Position numbers and translations under genes: made by a program. DNA of 64,000 nucleotides from Hyposmocoma kahamanoa (Eukaryota; Arthropoda; Insecta; Lepidoptera; Cosmopterigidae): positions 6,613,321 through 6,677,320 of the forward strand of contig NW_020653993.1 in NCBI RefSeq assembly GCF_003589595.1. Direction: 5' to 3'. Positions 20,696 to 32,639 of this stretch are shown here, one piece after another. Below the pieces are notes generated by a model. It made no database searches and was not told where the DNA came from. It saw nothing but the letters and a program-made list of their open reading frames with translations. Each line of letters begins with the position of its first letter. The first letter of the stretch is position 1.

Positions 20696-20804
20696 TAATT
20701 CTATATTCACTGATCGTTAGTACCCGTTTAGCACATTCTTACATCTCGCTACACTTCTGTTTTAGAATTTTATCTATAAAGAAAATGTCACCGGAGTAAC
20801 ACGT

Positions 20805-20986
20805 ACGTTAATCATGTAATTGAATATCTTAACTCCAGTCTTGTTCTTTCTAATGAGGCAATTAGTCCACAGTGTTGTATATATGTTTGTCACAGTTTTC
20901 TAGATTAGCCGGACAAGAGTTGTTTAATTTAACAATCTTAATATTTTCGAATTTTTTTAGTTATTACAATTTTACGTCAAACAGTG
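20805..20986 (+). promoter_or_regulatory. Promoter of gene B (conserved family promoter module)
   Basis: TAATGAGGCAATTA at 20851-20864, TATATATG at 20878-20885 (102 bp before the ATG), then TTTGTCACAGTTTTC. Collinear with the promoters of A and C but more diverged. Confidence 0.65.
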
Positions 20987-21049
20987 ATGGATTTATTTTG
21001 GTTTTATTTATTTTTAATAATTAAAATAGCAATAATGATACCAGTGTCT
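20987..21049 (+). CDS. Gene B exon 1: signal peptide
   Basis: The 21 codons from ATG (20987) start Met-Asp-Leu-Phe-Trp and end Met-Ile-Pro-Val-Ser. A GTAAGTAAAT donor follows at 21050, phase 0. The exon joins the TGT at 22395 across an intron of 1345 bp. The open frame directly upstream of exon 2 begins with TTG inside an R1 repeat and is not coding. Confidence 0.75.
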
Positions 21050-21154
21050 GTAAGTAAATAAAATGTTGGTATAGTTCGTAAATACTTTTATCTATACTTA
21101 AAATGTTACACAGAAGCTCAGATTGCGCTCCAAAAATTCGTCATTCGTCATCAA

Positions 21155-21390
21155 CCCATTTATACATCGCACTGCAGAGTACTGGTCTCCTCTCAGGCGA
21201 GGGTATTATAGGTCATAGTCCGCCACTCTGACCCAATACGGATTGGGGGCTTCACACGTTTTCCAAGGGTTGTGAACCTTCTTCGATGTACATATGTGTT
21301 CCTTCACCGTAAAGCTCATGGTAAATTACAAATTAAATTTCGCATACAAATTCCGAAATACTCAGAGGTGCAAGTCCTAATTCTAGTTAC
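21155..21390 (+). repeat. Old dispersed lepidopteran repeat
   Basis: The phrases CATCAACCCATTTATACATC, CCAATACGGATTGGGGGCTT and TTCCTTCACCGTAAAGCTCA, then GAGGTGCAAGTCC, resemble a common moth repeat. It lies in the intron of gene B. Class not assigned. Confidence 0.55.
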
Positions 21391-21431
21391 GGCCATAGCC
21401 TAATGACCGTAATTGGAATTAGGGCTTGCAC
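21368..21431. repeat. 64-nt hairpin
   Basis: GTGCAAGTCCTAATTCTAG pairs with TGGAATTAGGGCTTGCAC, with nearly continuous pairing inwards and a small AGCCTA loop. Confidence 0.7.
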
Positions 21432-21439
21432 TACGGCTT

Positions 21440-21800
21440 GTTTAGTAGAATAGCCAGGGCTCCGCCACACGCTCAAGGTTACGCGATAAGTACCTACCGC
21501 TGAGTGTGCCGATGTCGGTACAAGCGCTCATACAGTCAAGGACACGTCAAGCTTAACACTTTATACTTTGGACCGTTGTTATCGTAAGCGGCATAGAATC
21601 GGATTTAAATCTTAAGTGTCAAGGTTGACGTGACCTTGTACAAATCTTTCTTTAATGAGCATTCGACTCCGCACAACTGCACACGATGGGCAACGTTATT
21701 TTCACGTCTCTGTGCACGTGCTTAGGTTTTTTTACCCTTGTAGTGAGCACCTGGTTTCATTAGCCAGATTTAGTATTATAGCGCAGGTATTTTCGATTTT
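21440..21800 (+). repeat. Dispersed repeat R4
   Basis: Blocks CAGGGCTCCGCCACACGC, GATGTCGGTACAAGCGCTCA, CACAACTGCACACGATGGGC and AGTGAGCACCTGGTTTCATT recur in reverse order at 59330-59560. No coding capacity is seen. Confidence 0.6.
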
Positions 21801-21939
21801 GTATGTGAGTAATGTATCTATTATGTATTAACTGTTAAAATATGCGATATAGCAGTATAGCATGTATATAAATCTGTAAGAAACGCTTTAATACTTAAAA
21901 TTACGAATATTCAGGGTTTTCCGAGAGTGGTATTTTATT

Positions 21940-21964
21940 TTATATATATATATATATATATATA
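21940..21964. repeat. (TA)n microsatellite
   Basis: An uninterrupted TA run of about 12 units in the gene B intron. Confidence 0.9.
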
Positions 21965-22089
21965 CTAGTTTTATGAAGTTTAGGTAAATTTACTCTAACA
22001 ACCATTACAAAAAAAGTTTTTTCAATTTTCATTTAATCAACTTTTTTTCGACGTTTTAAGTTGTCAAGATATTTTTTTTTTTCATAATA

Positions 22090-22355
22090 TCAAATGACGG
22101 GATGCGCGCCTGATGGTAAGCAACACGTCTGTCCATGACAATTGCAGTGCTACTCAGAGCTTTGAATCGCAAAGTTGTGAAGGGCACTGTCACTGCACAT
22201 GTCACCCTGAGACATAAGTTGACAAGTCCCATGTGCCTGTAATTTCACCAGCACTCTTACCATTCAAAACTGGAACGCAGTAATGCTGACATTACTGCTT
22301 GGCGGCAGAAATAGGCAAGGTGGCAGTAAGTACTGCCCTGGACGAACTGTTTACT
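22090..22355 (+). repeat. R1 repeat in gene B intron
   Basis: Nearly full copy: GATGCGCGCCTGATGGTAAG, CCCTGAGACATAAGTTGACA, CTTGGCGGCAGAAATAGGCA and CCCTGGACGAACTG. It ends about 40 bp before exon 2 and supplies the spurious in-frame extension of that exon. Confidence 0.8.
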
Positions 22356-22394
22356 TATACATTGATACAAACTTATGTTTTAACATTTTTTCAG

Positions 22395-23204
22395 TGTTTA
22401 GAAAAGGACAAACTATCTACAAAAGGTGTAAATAGCCAGTATTATCCTAACAGCGAAGAAGACTGCGCCGCTTGTGGTTGCTACTACCCTTTTTATCCCA
22501 GTGATATGTGCCGAGTCGTAGAAAAATGCACGAAAGCCTGCGAAGCAGTTTACGACATCTTGTGCATAGATCCCCGAATTCAGAAAGCTATTAGGTGCTG
22601 GTTCTCAAAAACGTGTCAAACCAATTGTTACGCCACATTTATCTACACTACTAAGAGTAAAAAACTCAGTTATTCAAATCACAAGAACATTAATTATGGG
22701 GGTGACATTGATGACGACTACACAGAGAGTGGAAGTAATGTTAATTATAACTACAATTATGCCGGTGGGGGTAATGTTAATATCAACAACAATAATAACT
22801 ATGGCGGTGGAATTAACGTTAATAATAATTACAACGTTGGCGGTGGGACTAACAATAATAATAACAACAACGGTGGTAGTAACTATAACTATAATTACAA
22901 CAATGGCGGTGGGACTAACAATAATGATAACAACAACGGTGGTAGTAGCTATAACTATAATTACAACAGTGGCGGTGGAAGTAACAATAATAATGACAAT
23001 GGTAGTAGGGGTAGCTATAATATTAATTACAACATTGGCGGTGGAGATAACATTAATAACAACAATGACCGTGCTGTCTATAATTATAACTACAAAGTTG
23101 GCGGTGGGCATCCCTATAACAAGAGGTACAGTCACCGTAACTATAATTACAATCGGCTTAGTAAAAAACGTAAGAATCACAAAAAAAATAAACTACTACT
23201 GTAA
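22395..23204 (+). CDS. Gene B exon 2: Cys-rich module plus Asn/Gly repeats
   Basis: This exon encodes 269 residues and a stop; with exon 1 the protein is 290 aa. The acceptor is ATTTTTTCAG at 22385-22394. The Cys-rich module has the same 11 Cys and spacing as gene A, with identical stretches such as SEEDCAACGCYYP and KCTKACEAVYDILCIDPR. The following region alternates Asn/Tyr runs (YNYNYN) with GGGTN and GGSN blocks, more Tyr-rich than in A. The tail is basic (RLSKKRKNHKKN). AATAAA occurs at the very end of the frame (23187-23192). This is the best-preserved member together with A. Function unknown; secretion is inferred from the leader. Confidence 0.8.
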   Translation, partial: CLEKDKLSTKGVNSQYYPNSEEDCAACGCYYPFYPSDMCRVVEKCTKACEAVYDILCIDPRIQKAIRCWFSKTCQTNCYATFIYTTKSKKLSYSNHKNINYGGDIDDDYTESGSNVNYNYNYAGGGNVNINNNNNYGGGINVNNNYNVGGGTNNNNNNNGGSNYNYNYNNGGGTNNNDNNNGGSSYNYNYNSGGGSNNNNDNGSRGSYNINYNIGGGDNINNNNDRAVYNYNYKVGGGHPYNKRYSHRNYNYNRLSKKRKNHKKNKLLL

Positions 23205-23354
23205 TAGAAAATAGAAACCGAGGTGGATATATATCCACCTCTATATAACACAGTATATACTGTGTTTTAAGTATAAAATAAATTAAAAAATTTAATTAAT
23301 TATTATTATTATTAATATTAATTATATAAATTAATATTTAAAAAAAAATTATTA

Positions 23355-23642
23355 ATACAGTGAATAGCGACATCTCTCGCCAGGTCTGGTAACGGTAAAG
23401 GTACTAACTGGGTGATAAATCTGCAATAGATTTCTCATAGATGGCGCTACGACTAAAAAGTCGTTAAAAGACCAAGTACAAAGACACGACGCAAGCACAT
23501 AGAAAAATTCGTGAGGTCCGTTGGTTCGTTCCGTAGCTTAGTTGGTATAGCGTCTGGCACGGTATGCAAGAAGACGACGATTCGAATCCGACCGGATCGA
23601 AGGATTTTTTTCTGAGTGTTCGATCTTTGTATTAATAATTAT
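23355..23642 (+). repeat. tRNA-derived SINE S1, best copy
   Basis: It starts GCGACATCTCTCGCCAGG and contains AGATGGCGCTACGAC. The tRNA-like part is CCGTAGCTTAGTTGGTATAG (A box) and GACGATTCGAATCCGACC (B box). The tail is GTGTTCGATCTTTGTATTAA. Fragments lie at 384, 7478, 7670 and 37500. Confidence 0.85.
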
Positions 23643-23674
23643 AAAATAAATCCAAATTTAGTGTTACATAATCT

Positions 23675-24312
23675 CAGTACAGACTACTAAAAAAACCCGA
23701 CCGCAAAAGTTCATGGAATTACATCTATTTGCCAAGTTTTATTGAAATAGGTTACGGGAAAGTGGGCGAAACCGGCTACATCCCCTAGTGCGCCACTATA
23801 CATACGCTCCTGTATTACAGAAGATAATAGAAATCGATGCTCTTTAAAATAATTGCTCCTTATAAAATTGAGACGCTATTAATAAAAATAAGTCTTCATG
23901 CGTGAACAGCCACCCTTAGAGGTGGAATATTTACTTCAAAATTAAATGGGGCCACTACTGAGGTACTCTCTCTTTCCAACAAAAAAAAATCTTCAAAAAC
24001 GGTTCACAATCGTGTAACATACATACTAAAAAAACGACTGTATGCATTGACTTACAAATAAATGGACGACGGGTCTAATACAAAAACCACGAAAAAAATG
24101 TCCCAAGTCAACCTATTCGAAATTTAAATTATAATGTCATCGCAGTATCGCGCTGTCAGTAGAACAAATGAAGACTAAAGCGGAGTGTCGCGCTCTCTAT
24201 ACGATTTTAGCGCCTTACAAGTGCGGACACTTTTTAGCTCGGACCCGACGTCCATATAATTGTAAGTCAATGACTGTATGTTACTAATTGAGAACCTCCT
24301 TCTTTTTTTGAA
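23675..24312 (-). repeat. ACCGACTTC-type MITE with insertion
   Basis: In reverse orientation it starts at the right end (TACTAAAAAAACCCGACCGC) and finishes at AATTGAGAACCTCCTTCTTT. About 220 bp of unrelated DNA (near 24050-24270) sits before the left end, so this copy carries an insertion. Confidence 0.75.
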
Positions 24313-24424
24313 AATTATGAAAATACTTCGCAGTTGAACTAACAAATCGTATTTTTAATACAGAAACGAATCAAAATTTTTAAAAATATATTATAACAAT
24401 CTTCATGATATGTTGTCTGATGTA

Positions 24425-24640
24425 TAGATTTAAATCGCAGAGATCTGAAGGACACTGCCACTGCGCCCGTCACCCTGATACATAAGTTGACAAGTCCCAT
24501 GTGCCTGTAATTTTACCAGCACCCTTACCCTTCAAAACCGGAACACAGTAATGCTGACATTATTACTTGGCGGCAGAAATAGGTAAGGTGGCAATACTTC
24601 CTTGGGCTAATTCTTTCACAAGGAGCTCTACTGCATTTAA
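24425..24640 (+). repeat. R1 repeat, 5'-truncated
   Basis: TCTGAAGGACACTGCCACTG, ACTTGGCGGCAGAAATAGG, then TTCTTTCACAAGGAGCTCTA. Confidence 0.8.
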
Positions 24641-24892
24641 AAATTCTATGAAATAACAAATCAGAAATTATATAATAATTGATAATTGGTAGTCGGTTTC
24701 TTGAGATGCATATAGCGAAATACCTCGTACTATCGGTAATATAAGAATATTTAATATTACGGTAAACGCAGCTACTGTCATGAACGGGTTATTTTATATA
24801 CACAAGGATTGACTCGAAGAGATCGCCATTACGGGTATAGCTAAGGGAGTTCATTTTGTGGATAGTTGTATTTTATTGTATGTGTTCATGTC

Positions 24893-25378
24893 ATCGAGTA
24901 TTTATCCAGAAATAGAAACGAAATGTCGTTATTTGTTTGAAAACTATTCTGCCAAATCATTACGGTGACAACTGCGCTCCGATTGACCAGCCAGAATTCG
25001 AAACAATTGGCGGGTGTTGTCAATTGTTTCACTTCGAACGACCAGTTTAACTTGAGCTCTGCTATAATGAGCGAAATTTGAAAAATTACATATTTAATAT
25101 TTAATTACCGATAAAACGTGATTAAGTTTGTTTTGGAATTAGTTGTTTTGCTGTTTTTCCCACACCACCGAATGGAACAGCCCTCATTGTTAGTGGGATA
25201 TACGGAGACGTACACACAGGTCAGTTGTTGGCGCTGTACTATTTCAGTTTTCTAATTTGTGATTTCAGCGCAAACAAGAGTTGATATTTAAAAGTGATAC
25301 AAGACCCATATACGTGATGAATTGCCATGGATTGATGGCCCTTATTTCATCTCCGTTTCTGGTTATATACTCGATGGT
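24893..25378 (+). repeat. TIR MITE R3, complete copy
   Basis: The left end CATCGAGTATTTATCCAGAA and the right end TTTCTGGTTATATACTCGAT are inverted repeats of about 30 bp with a few mismatches. The internal palindrome with arms ACAATTGNC is partly decayed here. The open frame 25281-25520 overlaps the right end and is not a gene. Confidence 0.85.
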
Positions 25379-25739
25379 TTGTATTAATCCAACTGACGCG
25401 CCGAAACTCATAGCGAAACTAAAACCCCGCCACCCAAAATATTTTAATGAATCAGCACGAGAAAGGCATTGCTACAGATGTAAAAAGTGCGAGATAGTAG
25501 TAACTACAAGAAAAACTTAAAAGTTGATTATTGTTTTTATTATGTTTTGTGAAAAGTCATTTAACAAAAGCTCTTGTTTGTGATGTGTGTAATATAGTCC
25601 TTATTACCGAACATGGCGGTAATGAGAAAAAAAGGCTCAAAAGTTTTATTTGGGGTATTATAGTCAATGCATACAATCATAATATTTACATGCAAGTGTG
25701 ATGAAAAACATTGTATGTTCACGGGCGGGACGGAAATTA

Positions 25740-25860
25740 CGAACCTCGTCTCCGAAAGCTTTCTTTCAAGGGGATTGTTCGTAGTTCCGTGAGTTTGGGT
25801 GAATTTGTGGTTGTGTGAGACTACGAGTGTGTGCTTTATTATTATTAGTGTATTATTAGT
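25740..25860 (+). repeat. SINE S2 body fragment
   Basis: CGTGAGTTTGGGTGAATTTG and GTGTGTGCTTTATTATTATT match the body of the SINE at 16815. The head is degraded (CTCCGAAAGCTTTC). Confidence 0.5.
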
Positions 25861-27480
25861 GGCAGTGCAAAGTATGTTTACACATAATTTAAAACAAAAA
25901 TTGCGTAAAGGTTGTGTTAGAAGAAATAAAATCAGATTGTACAAATAATTGACACACTCCAGCGAATTTTGAAGAATGAATATTATTAAAACTGAACGGT
26001 AGTTTTTTAAAAAAAAGAATACTAACTAATGAACATCAATGGAAGCTTACCTTACTTAGAAAAATATCCCAGCATATAGTCGGGAATCTTAAAAACTCTT
26101 ACACATAGGTACATACACCAACAGAATTTAATTTAAAAATAAGGAGATTGTTATGAGAAGTTCGAATGTAACAAGTCACCATCACAGAAATATTGACCGT
26201 AAACAGCGAGTTATTGTCACAGCGAAAACAGTACTATGTTTGAACTATCTGAAATAAAAACTCTTCACTAAATAATGAACAGCACTGCTTTAGGTGAATC
26301 ATTTACAAGAAAATGTAATAAGAAAGAAATAAATTCTTAATTCGCGTCAAAACGCAATAATGACTTCTACTATATCTTTCTCTTTTTTTTCATCACAACC
26401 TCTTTCTGCTGATGCCGAATTACTGATTATTACTCAGGTTAATAATGACGGACCTCATCAAGGCGCGTTAAATCCGTTCGTTTTAGAGTCAGTTCAATTA
26501 CCTAAAATGGTACACTTAAATTATGCTTTGTATCAATGTTACATTAATGTAATTAAACATTTATATTTAATTTAATAATCATAAAAAACACAACTTATAA
26601 TAGAATTAAGTATTCATAAAAGTGAGTGCATGAATATGATAGTTGTTAGACATCTTTTTACATATCATATAGTTAATATTGTTTAATATTTTTGGTATAT
26701 GCTTTAAATATGCATTAATAACAATGCTAATTGGATATAGTTAAGCAAAAAGGATCCAATCCCCAAAATTATCATAAAATTAGTCAAAAACTATAGTCGC
26801 ATGTGTAATAATAATATATAATGGTGGTGTTTTATATCGTCGTTAAGTCTTGTTTTATTTAATTTTTATAAATTTTTAGTTTTTGTTTGACATAATAATT
26901 TTTTGTAACAAGAAACGAAAGTAAGCTTCATATTATTGCAATATTTTTGAGAACTAAGTCAACATCTCGATTTCGTCTTCGTTCAGCTATTGACCGCAAG
27001 GTGGCAGCACATTGATTGAAATTTCAACACGAAATCAAAACGTCGTAACTTGCAATAATTTGAACTTTGAACTATCAAAGTTTAAATTATATACGTGTAT
27101 TTCTTTTTAAATTAGAAACTACGACTATAGTGCTTCAAATTATGAACGTGAGGTTGGCGACAGCGGCGGTTCTGATAGTACTCAAGACTTAAGGACTTCC
27201 ATTTTTTTTTTTCAGTGGTAATGGAACTAAGTTTATACCAAAAGAAATAAGTAACTAAAATGGCAAATTACAATTACCTATGTACGCCAGTAATTTCTGT
27301 ATGTAAAGAAGTGATGACCAAAACGAAATGAGATAATGATGTACGATTAGTACGCGTTTCGTTCCCCGGTTCTAAATATTGAATCCCTGGTCCCGGCCGC
27401 TTTTGCCATTGCCAGGGAGCATGCTTCTCCTATCTGAAATTTCGAAATTATTAGTAATTACCTATATGATATCAAGTGAT
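25861..27480. other. No gene seen
   Basis: 1.6 kb of AT-rich DNA. The frame 26360-26575 has no recognisable domain and is not supported as a gene. Confidence 0.45.
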
Positions 27481-27482
27481 AG

Positions 27483-28005
27483 GACTGGACCAGTATATAA
27501 CCAGAAATACAGAAGAAATATGGGCCATATATTCCTGGTAACTCATCAGTGATACATCACATATAAATTAATATCAACTCTCGTTTGCACTGAAATTAAA
27601 AATTAGAAAGCTGACATAGTACAGCGCCAACTACTGACCTGTGTGTACGTCCCCGTGTATTCCAAAAATATTCTGTATTTATTGTAATAAAGATAATATC
27701 TCTAACAATGGCGTGCTGTTCCATTCGGTGGTGTGGGAAAAAACAGCAAAACATCTAATTACAAAACAAACGGAATCGAATTTCATTGGTAATTAAATAT
27801 TAAATATGTAATTTTGCAATTTTCGTCCATTATAGCAAAGCTCAAGTTAAACTGGGCGTTTTGAAGTGAAACAATTGACGACACCCGTCAATTGTTTCGA
27901 ATTCAGGCTGGCCAATTGGAGCGCAGTTGTCATAATGATTTGGCAGAATAGTTTTTAACCAAATTAAATGACATTTCGTCTCTATTTCTGGTTATATACT
28001 CGATA
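27483..28005 (-). repeat. TIR MITE R3, reverse copy
   Basis: The ends are CCAGTATATAACCAGAAATA and TATTTCTGGTTATATACTCG. The central palindrome is present with a slightly longer loop (arms GAAACAATTGACG, loop ACACC). Confidence 0.8.
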
Positions 28006-28020
28006 AATTGGACGTCGCAC

Positions 28021-29079
28021 ACCTGCAGGCTTAGCGTGAGGGAAAATAGACAAAACTTAAGCGCATAGAGATATCTCTCTCTTCTCTACCGATCATGTCT
28101 CTCCTCCGAGCACGACGTCAGGAAGAGAAAATCTCTACCGTAGATAAAGTTTTCTCTACATAGCGATAAATAAATTGCCGCGACTGAAATTGCCTTTCAT
28201 TTTCATAGCGGTCACACTAAACCGGTAATCGGTTTTAAAGGCACAGCTCTATTCCCCTTATTCATTTTCACCGTGACGTATTTTTTTCAATGAAAATAAA
28301 AAGTAACACTAATTTTGGTATATAACTATCTCAGTTACGCAAATCATATCGATATTTTTGTTGAGTCGAAAGTGCATTTTGACGGAAAAGAAAATAACAA
28401 AAAAACTGTTGTGTTTCGTTTACTGTTTATCTGTTGTTTTTTCAAATGTTCCCAAAGTTTATCACCGAAATTTACGGGTCAAATTCTGGATAGATACGCG
28501 TTTATACGCGTGTCTTCCTTTCTTTCACTTACTTTGAACCTCACAGATGTACATGTGGACGTTTGAGGATCTCTAGTTCCTAGCACAAATAATCTATTAA
28601 TTCACAGGATATCTTGATATTACGGTCTCAAAGAAATGAAACGGTTCGCAAAATTCGAGTAAAGCAAGTAAGAACGACGGGTTCTTTATCTTTTTCGTGC
28701 CAATTTTTCCTCGTGAAAATTTAATAAATAATTACGATTGGCACGAGATATTTTTATGGCATAAAACTACTATTAAATTGAAAATATGAATTAGAAATAT
28801 ACAGCATTTAAATTAAAAGCATGGCTTGTCGTCTGCCGCAAGACTAGTAGAGATATTTAACTAGGATTATCTGTCAAAAATATACAAACTTGGCTGTCGC
28901 GCTATTTCTCTATAACAATAGAGAAATTTGTCTTCATTTAACATTTGTATGCGCGGCAACTTAAACCGCGATTATGCTCGCGTCTGTAGAAACAGTTAGA
29001 GATAATTCGCAGTGACGTCCTTTTCGCGAGAAAATTGACAGATAACTTTTGTTTTCGGGCTCATGCTAAGCCTGCTGGT
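28021..29079. mobile_element. Non-autonomous DNA transposon, about 1.06 kb
   Basis: The left end ACCTGCAGGCTTAGCGTGAG and the right end, read inwards as ACCAGCAGGCTTAGCATGAG, are inverted repeats. Inside are several small palindromes made of TCTCTA/TAGAGA words (near 28130-28165 and 28900-28930). No transposase is visible; the frame 28315-28566 has no recognisable domain. Confidence 0.65.
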
Positions 29080-30765
29080 AGTAACTAATACGCAAAGAGG
29101 TCTACTGCTACTAAAATCATCCTTTATTTGTTATATTTTCTTCCGGGACTGGCTTCCTTCGTCCAGCAAAACAATGTTTTCCGATTCAACCCATGGTAAG
29201 CATGGAATATTCATTATAATTAACTAAACTATTTTTAACCATGTTAGTATAGGTGTACCAGATGGCACTTATACAAATTGAAATTTGTAGTGGGCAACAT
29301 TAATATAGTAAGGAAAATGTACTAGATACTTCATATATTTTATTTGACCAGAATTGATCTATCCTCGTACACGTTTTAAGAACTGTATGAATTTGTATGT
29401 AACAGAGGTAAGTAATTTCTGATACATTTTAAAATTAAACAAAAATACATCAATTAGATTGTGGGTAATAGATTTATTCACGTTTGCAGTTTGAAGTAAC
29501 TCGCATTTACCTCATTTGCCTTTTTTTATCAATCACTGTCCACACACTGTAGTCGCGCAGACCAGTAGGTACCAACAAAAATTACGTACCACATATATTG
29601 ATTTGGCTTCGTAAAAAATTCAAAGATTAAGTTTATTTACTCCTACTAATCGGCAAGACTTGAGACCCGGTTCTAAATCGTGAATTGTGACTTAAGATGT
29701 ACCTAATTCGTCGTTGATTTTGGACATTATTACAATGTTTTGCTTGAGATTGAAGCGGATTCTTAGTAATTATTGCTACAAAATCGTTATTTTATAGTGA
29801 AAAAAGTTTAGCAGGCAGCCATTTGACACAAGTAATATTTTGGATGGACATGTGACAAGTTAACATTGCCAGGTGAAAATTGTTCGATTTTTCTAATATT
29901 TAATGCCATGAGATTTTGATACACCTTTAATTACAAATAAGTATTTAAAAACTTTATGGATCTTGTAAGTTTCTTCGTCGGAGTTATGTCGAGATCGTGA
30001 TCACAGGTGAGTCGCGGAACGGTAAGAACGTATTTAGTCTGTCAAATACGATGCTCTGTTACGCAAAATGATTATAATCTTCTGCCACTGCAACCCTCGT
30101 AGCACGTCTTCTTTTGGCATAAAGAATACATCGAGTAGACACTGGAAATAAAACTACCTTTTCGATATAAATCGCATGTGTATTTGTTGTTTCCAATAAA
30201 CCATTATTTCAGTACAACAGCTGAACAGTACAGATAATGCGGTAAAAAATGTATACACAGAAAAGATAATGGCGCGCCAAAGTATTAAAAACCATACCCA
30301 CGGCATACAGAAATGATAATTAAAATATAAATGATACTATTGTAAAGTACACATTTTGCTATAAAGTGTACTTTACAACGGTATGTGACACTCGACAGTG
30401 GCCACTGGGAATTGAAAAAAGTATTTTTAAATAAAAAAATGTATGTTAGCGCAAAATATTTGTGTATTTATTATTTATCACCCAGAGAACAATTTCGGTA
30501 CCACAGCTGACCGCGCAGGTTCGTGCATGAGTGTGACGAATAGTGACGACATTAATTTTGGCAGAAAGTCTGACAATGACCTAATTAGGATTTTCACACA
30601 ATTAGAAATATGTTTAATATCAAATCTTTATTACTCTGTTACATGGTAGCCCCGTAGATTTTAAATATTTTTACATAAAATAAAAAGTGGTTTATAACTG
30701 CATAATTTAAAACTAACATGATTTTTCTGAAAACATCCATTAACATTTTTTGTTTGTTAGTATAT
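29080..30765. other. No gene seen
   Basis: 1.7 kb of AT-rich DNA. A short inverted pair near 30340-30380 (CTATTGTAAAGTACAC and TGTACTTTACAACGG) is the only structure noticed. Confidence 0.45.
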
Positions 30766-30769
30766 TATG

Positions 30770-31037
30770 GGCCATGATCTTTGAATATATTTACTGTATA
30801 TAAATAAATATACAAATAAATATTAGATAACGTCACATACGTTGCTCTGATCCCAAAGTAAGTAGCTAAAGCACTTGTGTTATGGAAATCGGAAACAACG
30901 ACGGTACCACAAACACAGACCCGAGACAATATAGAAAAGTTACTTTCTACACTGACCCGGCCGGGGATCGAACCCGGGATCTCAGAGATGGCGACACCAT
31001 GCAAACCGGTGTGCAAACCACTCGACCACGGAGACCA
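30770..31037 (-). repeat. tRNA-derived SINE (family S3), full length
   Basis: On the minus strand the head is TGGTCTCCGTGGTCGAGTGG (A box) and GATCCCGGGTTCGATCCCCG (B box). The body contains GTCTCGGGTCTGTGTTTGTG, GTACCGTCGTTGTTTCCGAT and ATAACACAAGTGCTTTAGCT, and the tail is TATTTATTTGTATATTTATT. This is a widespread lepidopteran SINE type. The head would score as a tRNA but is part of the SINE. Confidence 0.9.
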
Positions 31038-31039
31038 TT

Positions 31040-32635
31040 AAGTCTACTGTACTTTGCCATCTCATATACATAACTTACGCTGTAAATATTTTAAGTCTAT
31101 GAACGTGACATTACCTGTGATTAACTGTGTAATAATACATTCTGATTTCAAATGTAATGATAAAGCCAAACACATATTTTTAAAACCTAGAAAGCAGTCG
31201 ATTGATCAAACGTTTTGGCTAAACATATTGTGTCAGTGGACATGCTTGGTCAAGCGATTACCTTCAAGGTTGTTGACAGAAAATGTACAAGTCGTAAAAC
31301 ATTTTGTAATCTGCATAAGCAAGATTTCTCTCATGGATACCCATTATCATAACATCAATTGATATTTCTTTGATTGAATTATTTACATGTGGAATCTAGA
31401 GGTGTAGCAAATTACGGGGTCTGTTGACAGGTTAGGCCAAGCACAAAAAAATGTTACACAAACATAATAATCACTGAGAACATCCGCGTGGGCATGGAAA
31501 AATCACTTACCTTAACTCCTAAATCTCAGGTTTCCGACGTCAGAAATCCTAGTTTGAACACAATCAGTAACCTGGAGCATATTTATGATCGACGGAAACC
31601 GCATATTATTGAGATTAGCTAGTTGAGATTATTTGTCACTGATGATTGAGACTTAAGAATTTTGCTTCTTAAGACAAAAATTACTCAGCACAGATCTTCA
31701 GCATCGGGAGGATTTATTGGACTTGTTCATCCAGCTTAGTTTGCCCGACACAAATGACATTATTTATTTCAATAATATCATTAATACCGGCAAATCATAA
31801 TTTATGTCGGTCGATATTAGGTGTGGTTGTAGTAAGAGTAAATCCTTTTGAACAAAATGGTCCAGCAATCAATATAAGTTTAGGAGGGTCTCAAACCAAA
31901 CGAGCAAGCAAATGCATTTTTTTTAAATGGTATCATTAGAATTACTTTAAAATCGAACTTCGACTTCCTAGGTCAGTAGTTTGTCCTACGAAGCTTAAAA
32001 GCATTTCCGGAAATTCGGAATTCGATAAAGTAATTAATTAATATTTGGTAGTTTTTACAACTCAATGGTTCTCCTTGTAGATATGTCTGTAAGTGTATCT
32101 ATACATGTGGCACACCTCCTTCCGAAAGCCAAATAATGGCCAAGTTGATTTTACTTTAATAAGGCACAAGAATACGTAAAACTCATATATTTGTTACTAA
32201 ACATTACCAGTCATTATGATTTTTATGACATTTTTAAAATTTAAATCCTATGCAATTAATTCACAATTTGTAGACCTCCTTGTCATCGTTTACAGCTAAA
32301 TAATTATCATTAGTAGGTAGTAATAATATTTTTTTTAATTACATTATTAGAAAGGTAAATTAAACTCTGTTTTTTTTTATGGACGGAGTAAAGTGATATT
32401 TGCAGGGTTACCAGTTTAATAGAATTTTAAATAATCATGTAGTTGTTGTCGAAGAAATTATAATTAAGAAGTTATAATTATGCCAAAAATGTCAGAAATG
32501 TGAATGTTACGACGTTCTAATGACTGCTAATTACGTTCTTGTCTTTCTTTATTCTTATTGTTATAATCGGCAGTTTGCAATCGGAATAAGTTTTTATTCA
32601 TATACATTTTAATAAAAACAGGCGGACTTTTTTCT
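31040..32635. other. No gene seen
   Basis: 1.6 kb of AT-rich DNA with short open frames only. The longest (31054-31362) shows no domain, and its codon use is like the surrounding AT-rich DNA. Confidence 0.45.
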
Positions 32636-32639
32636 TTAT

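Noticed and set aside
22299..22394. In-frame 32 residues before the Cys of gene B as a true N-terminus
   Set aside because: The run starts with TTG, lies in an R1 repeat and is followed by a consensus acceptor. A better signal-peptide exon exists at 20987.
25561..25944. 127-codon minus-strand frame
   Set aside because: It runs across a SINE fragment in reverse and shows no domain.
30965..31037. Functional tRNA gene
   Set aside because: The tRNA-like head continues into a full SINE body and tail.
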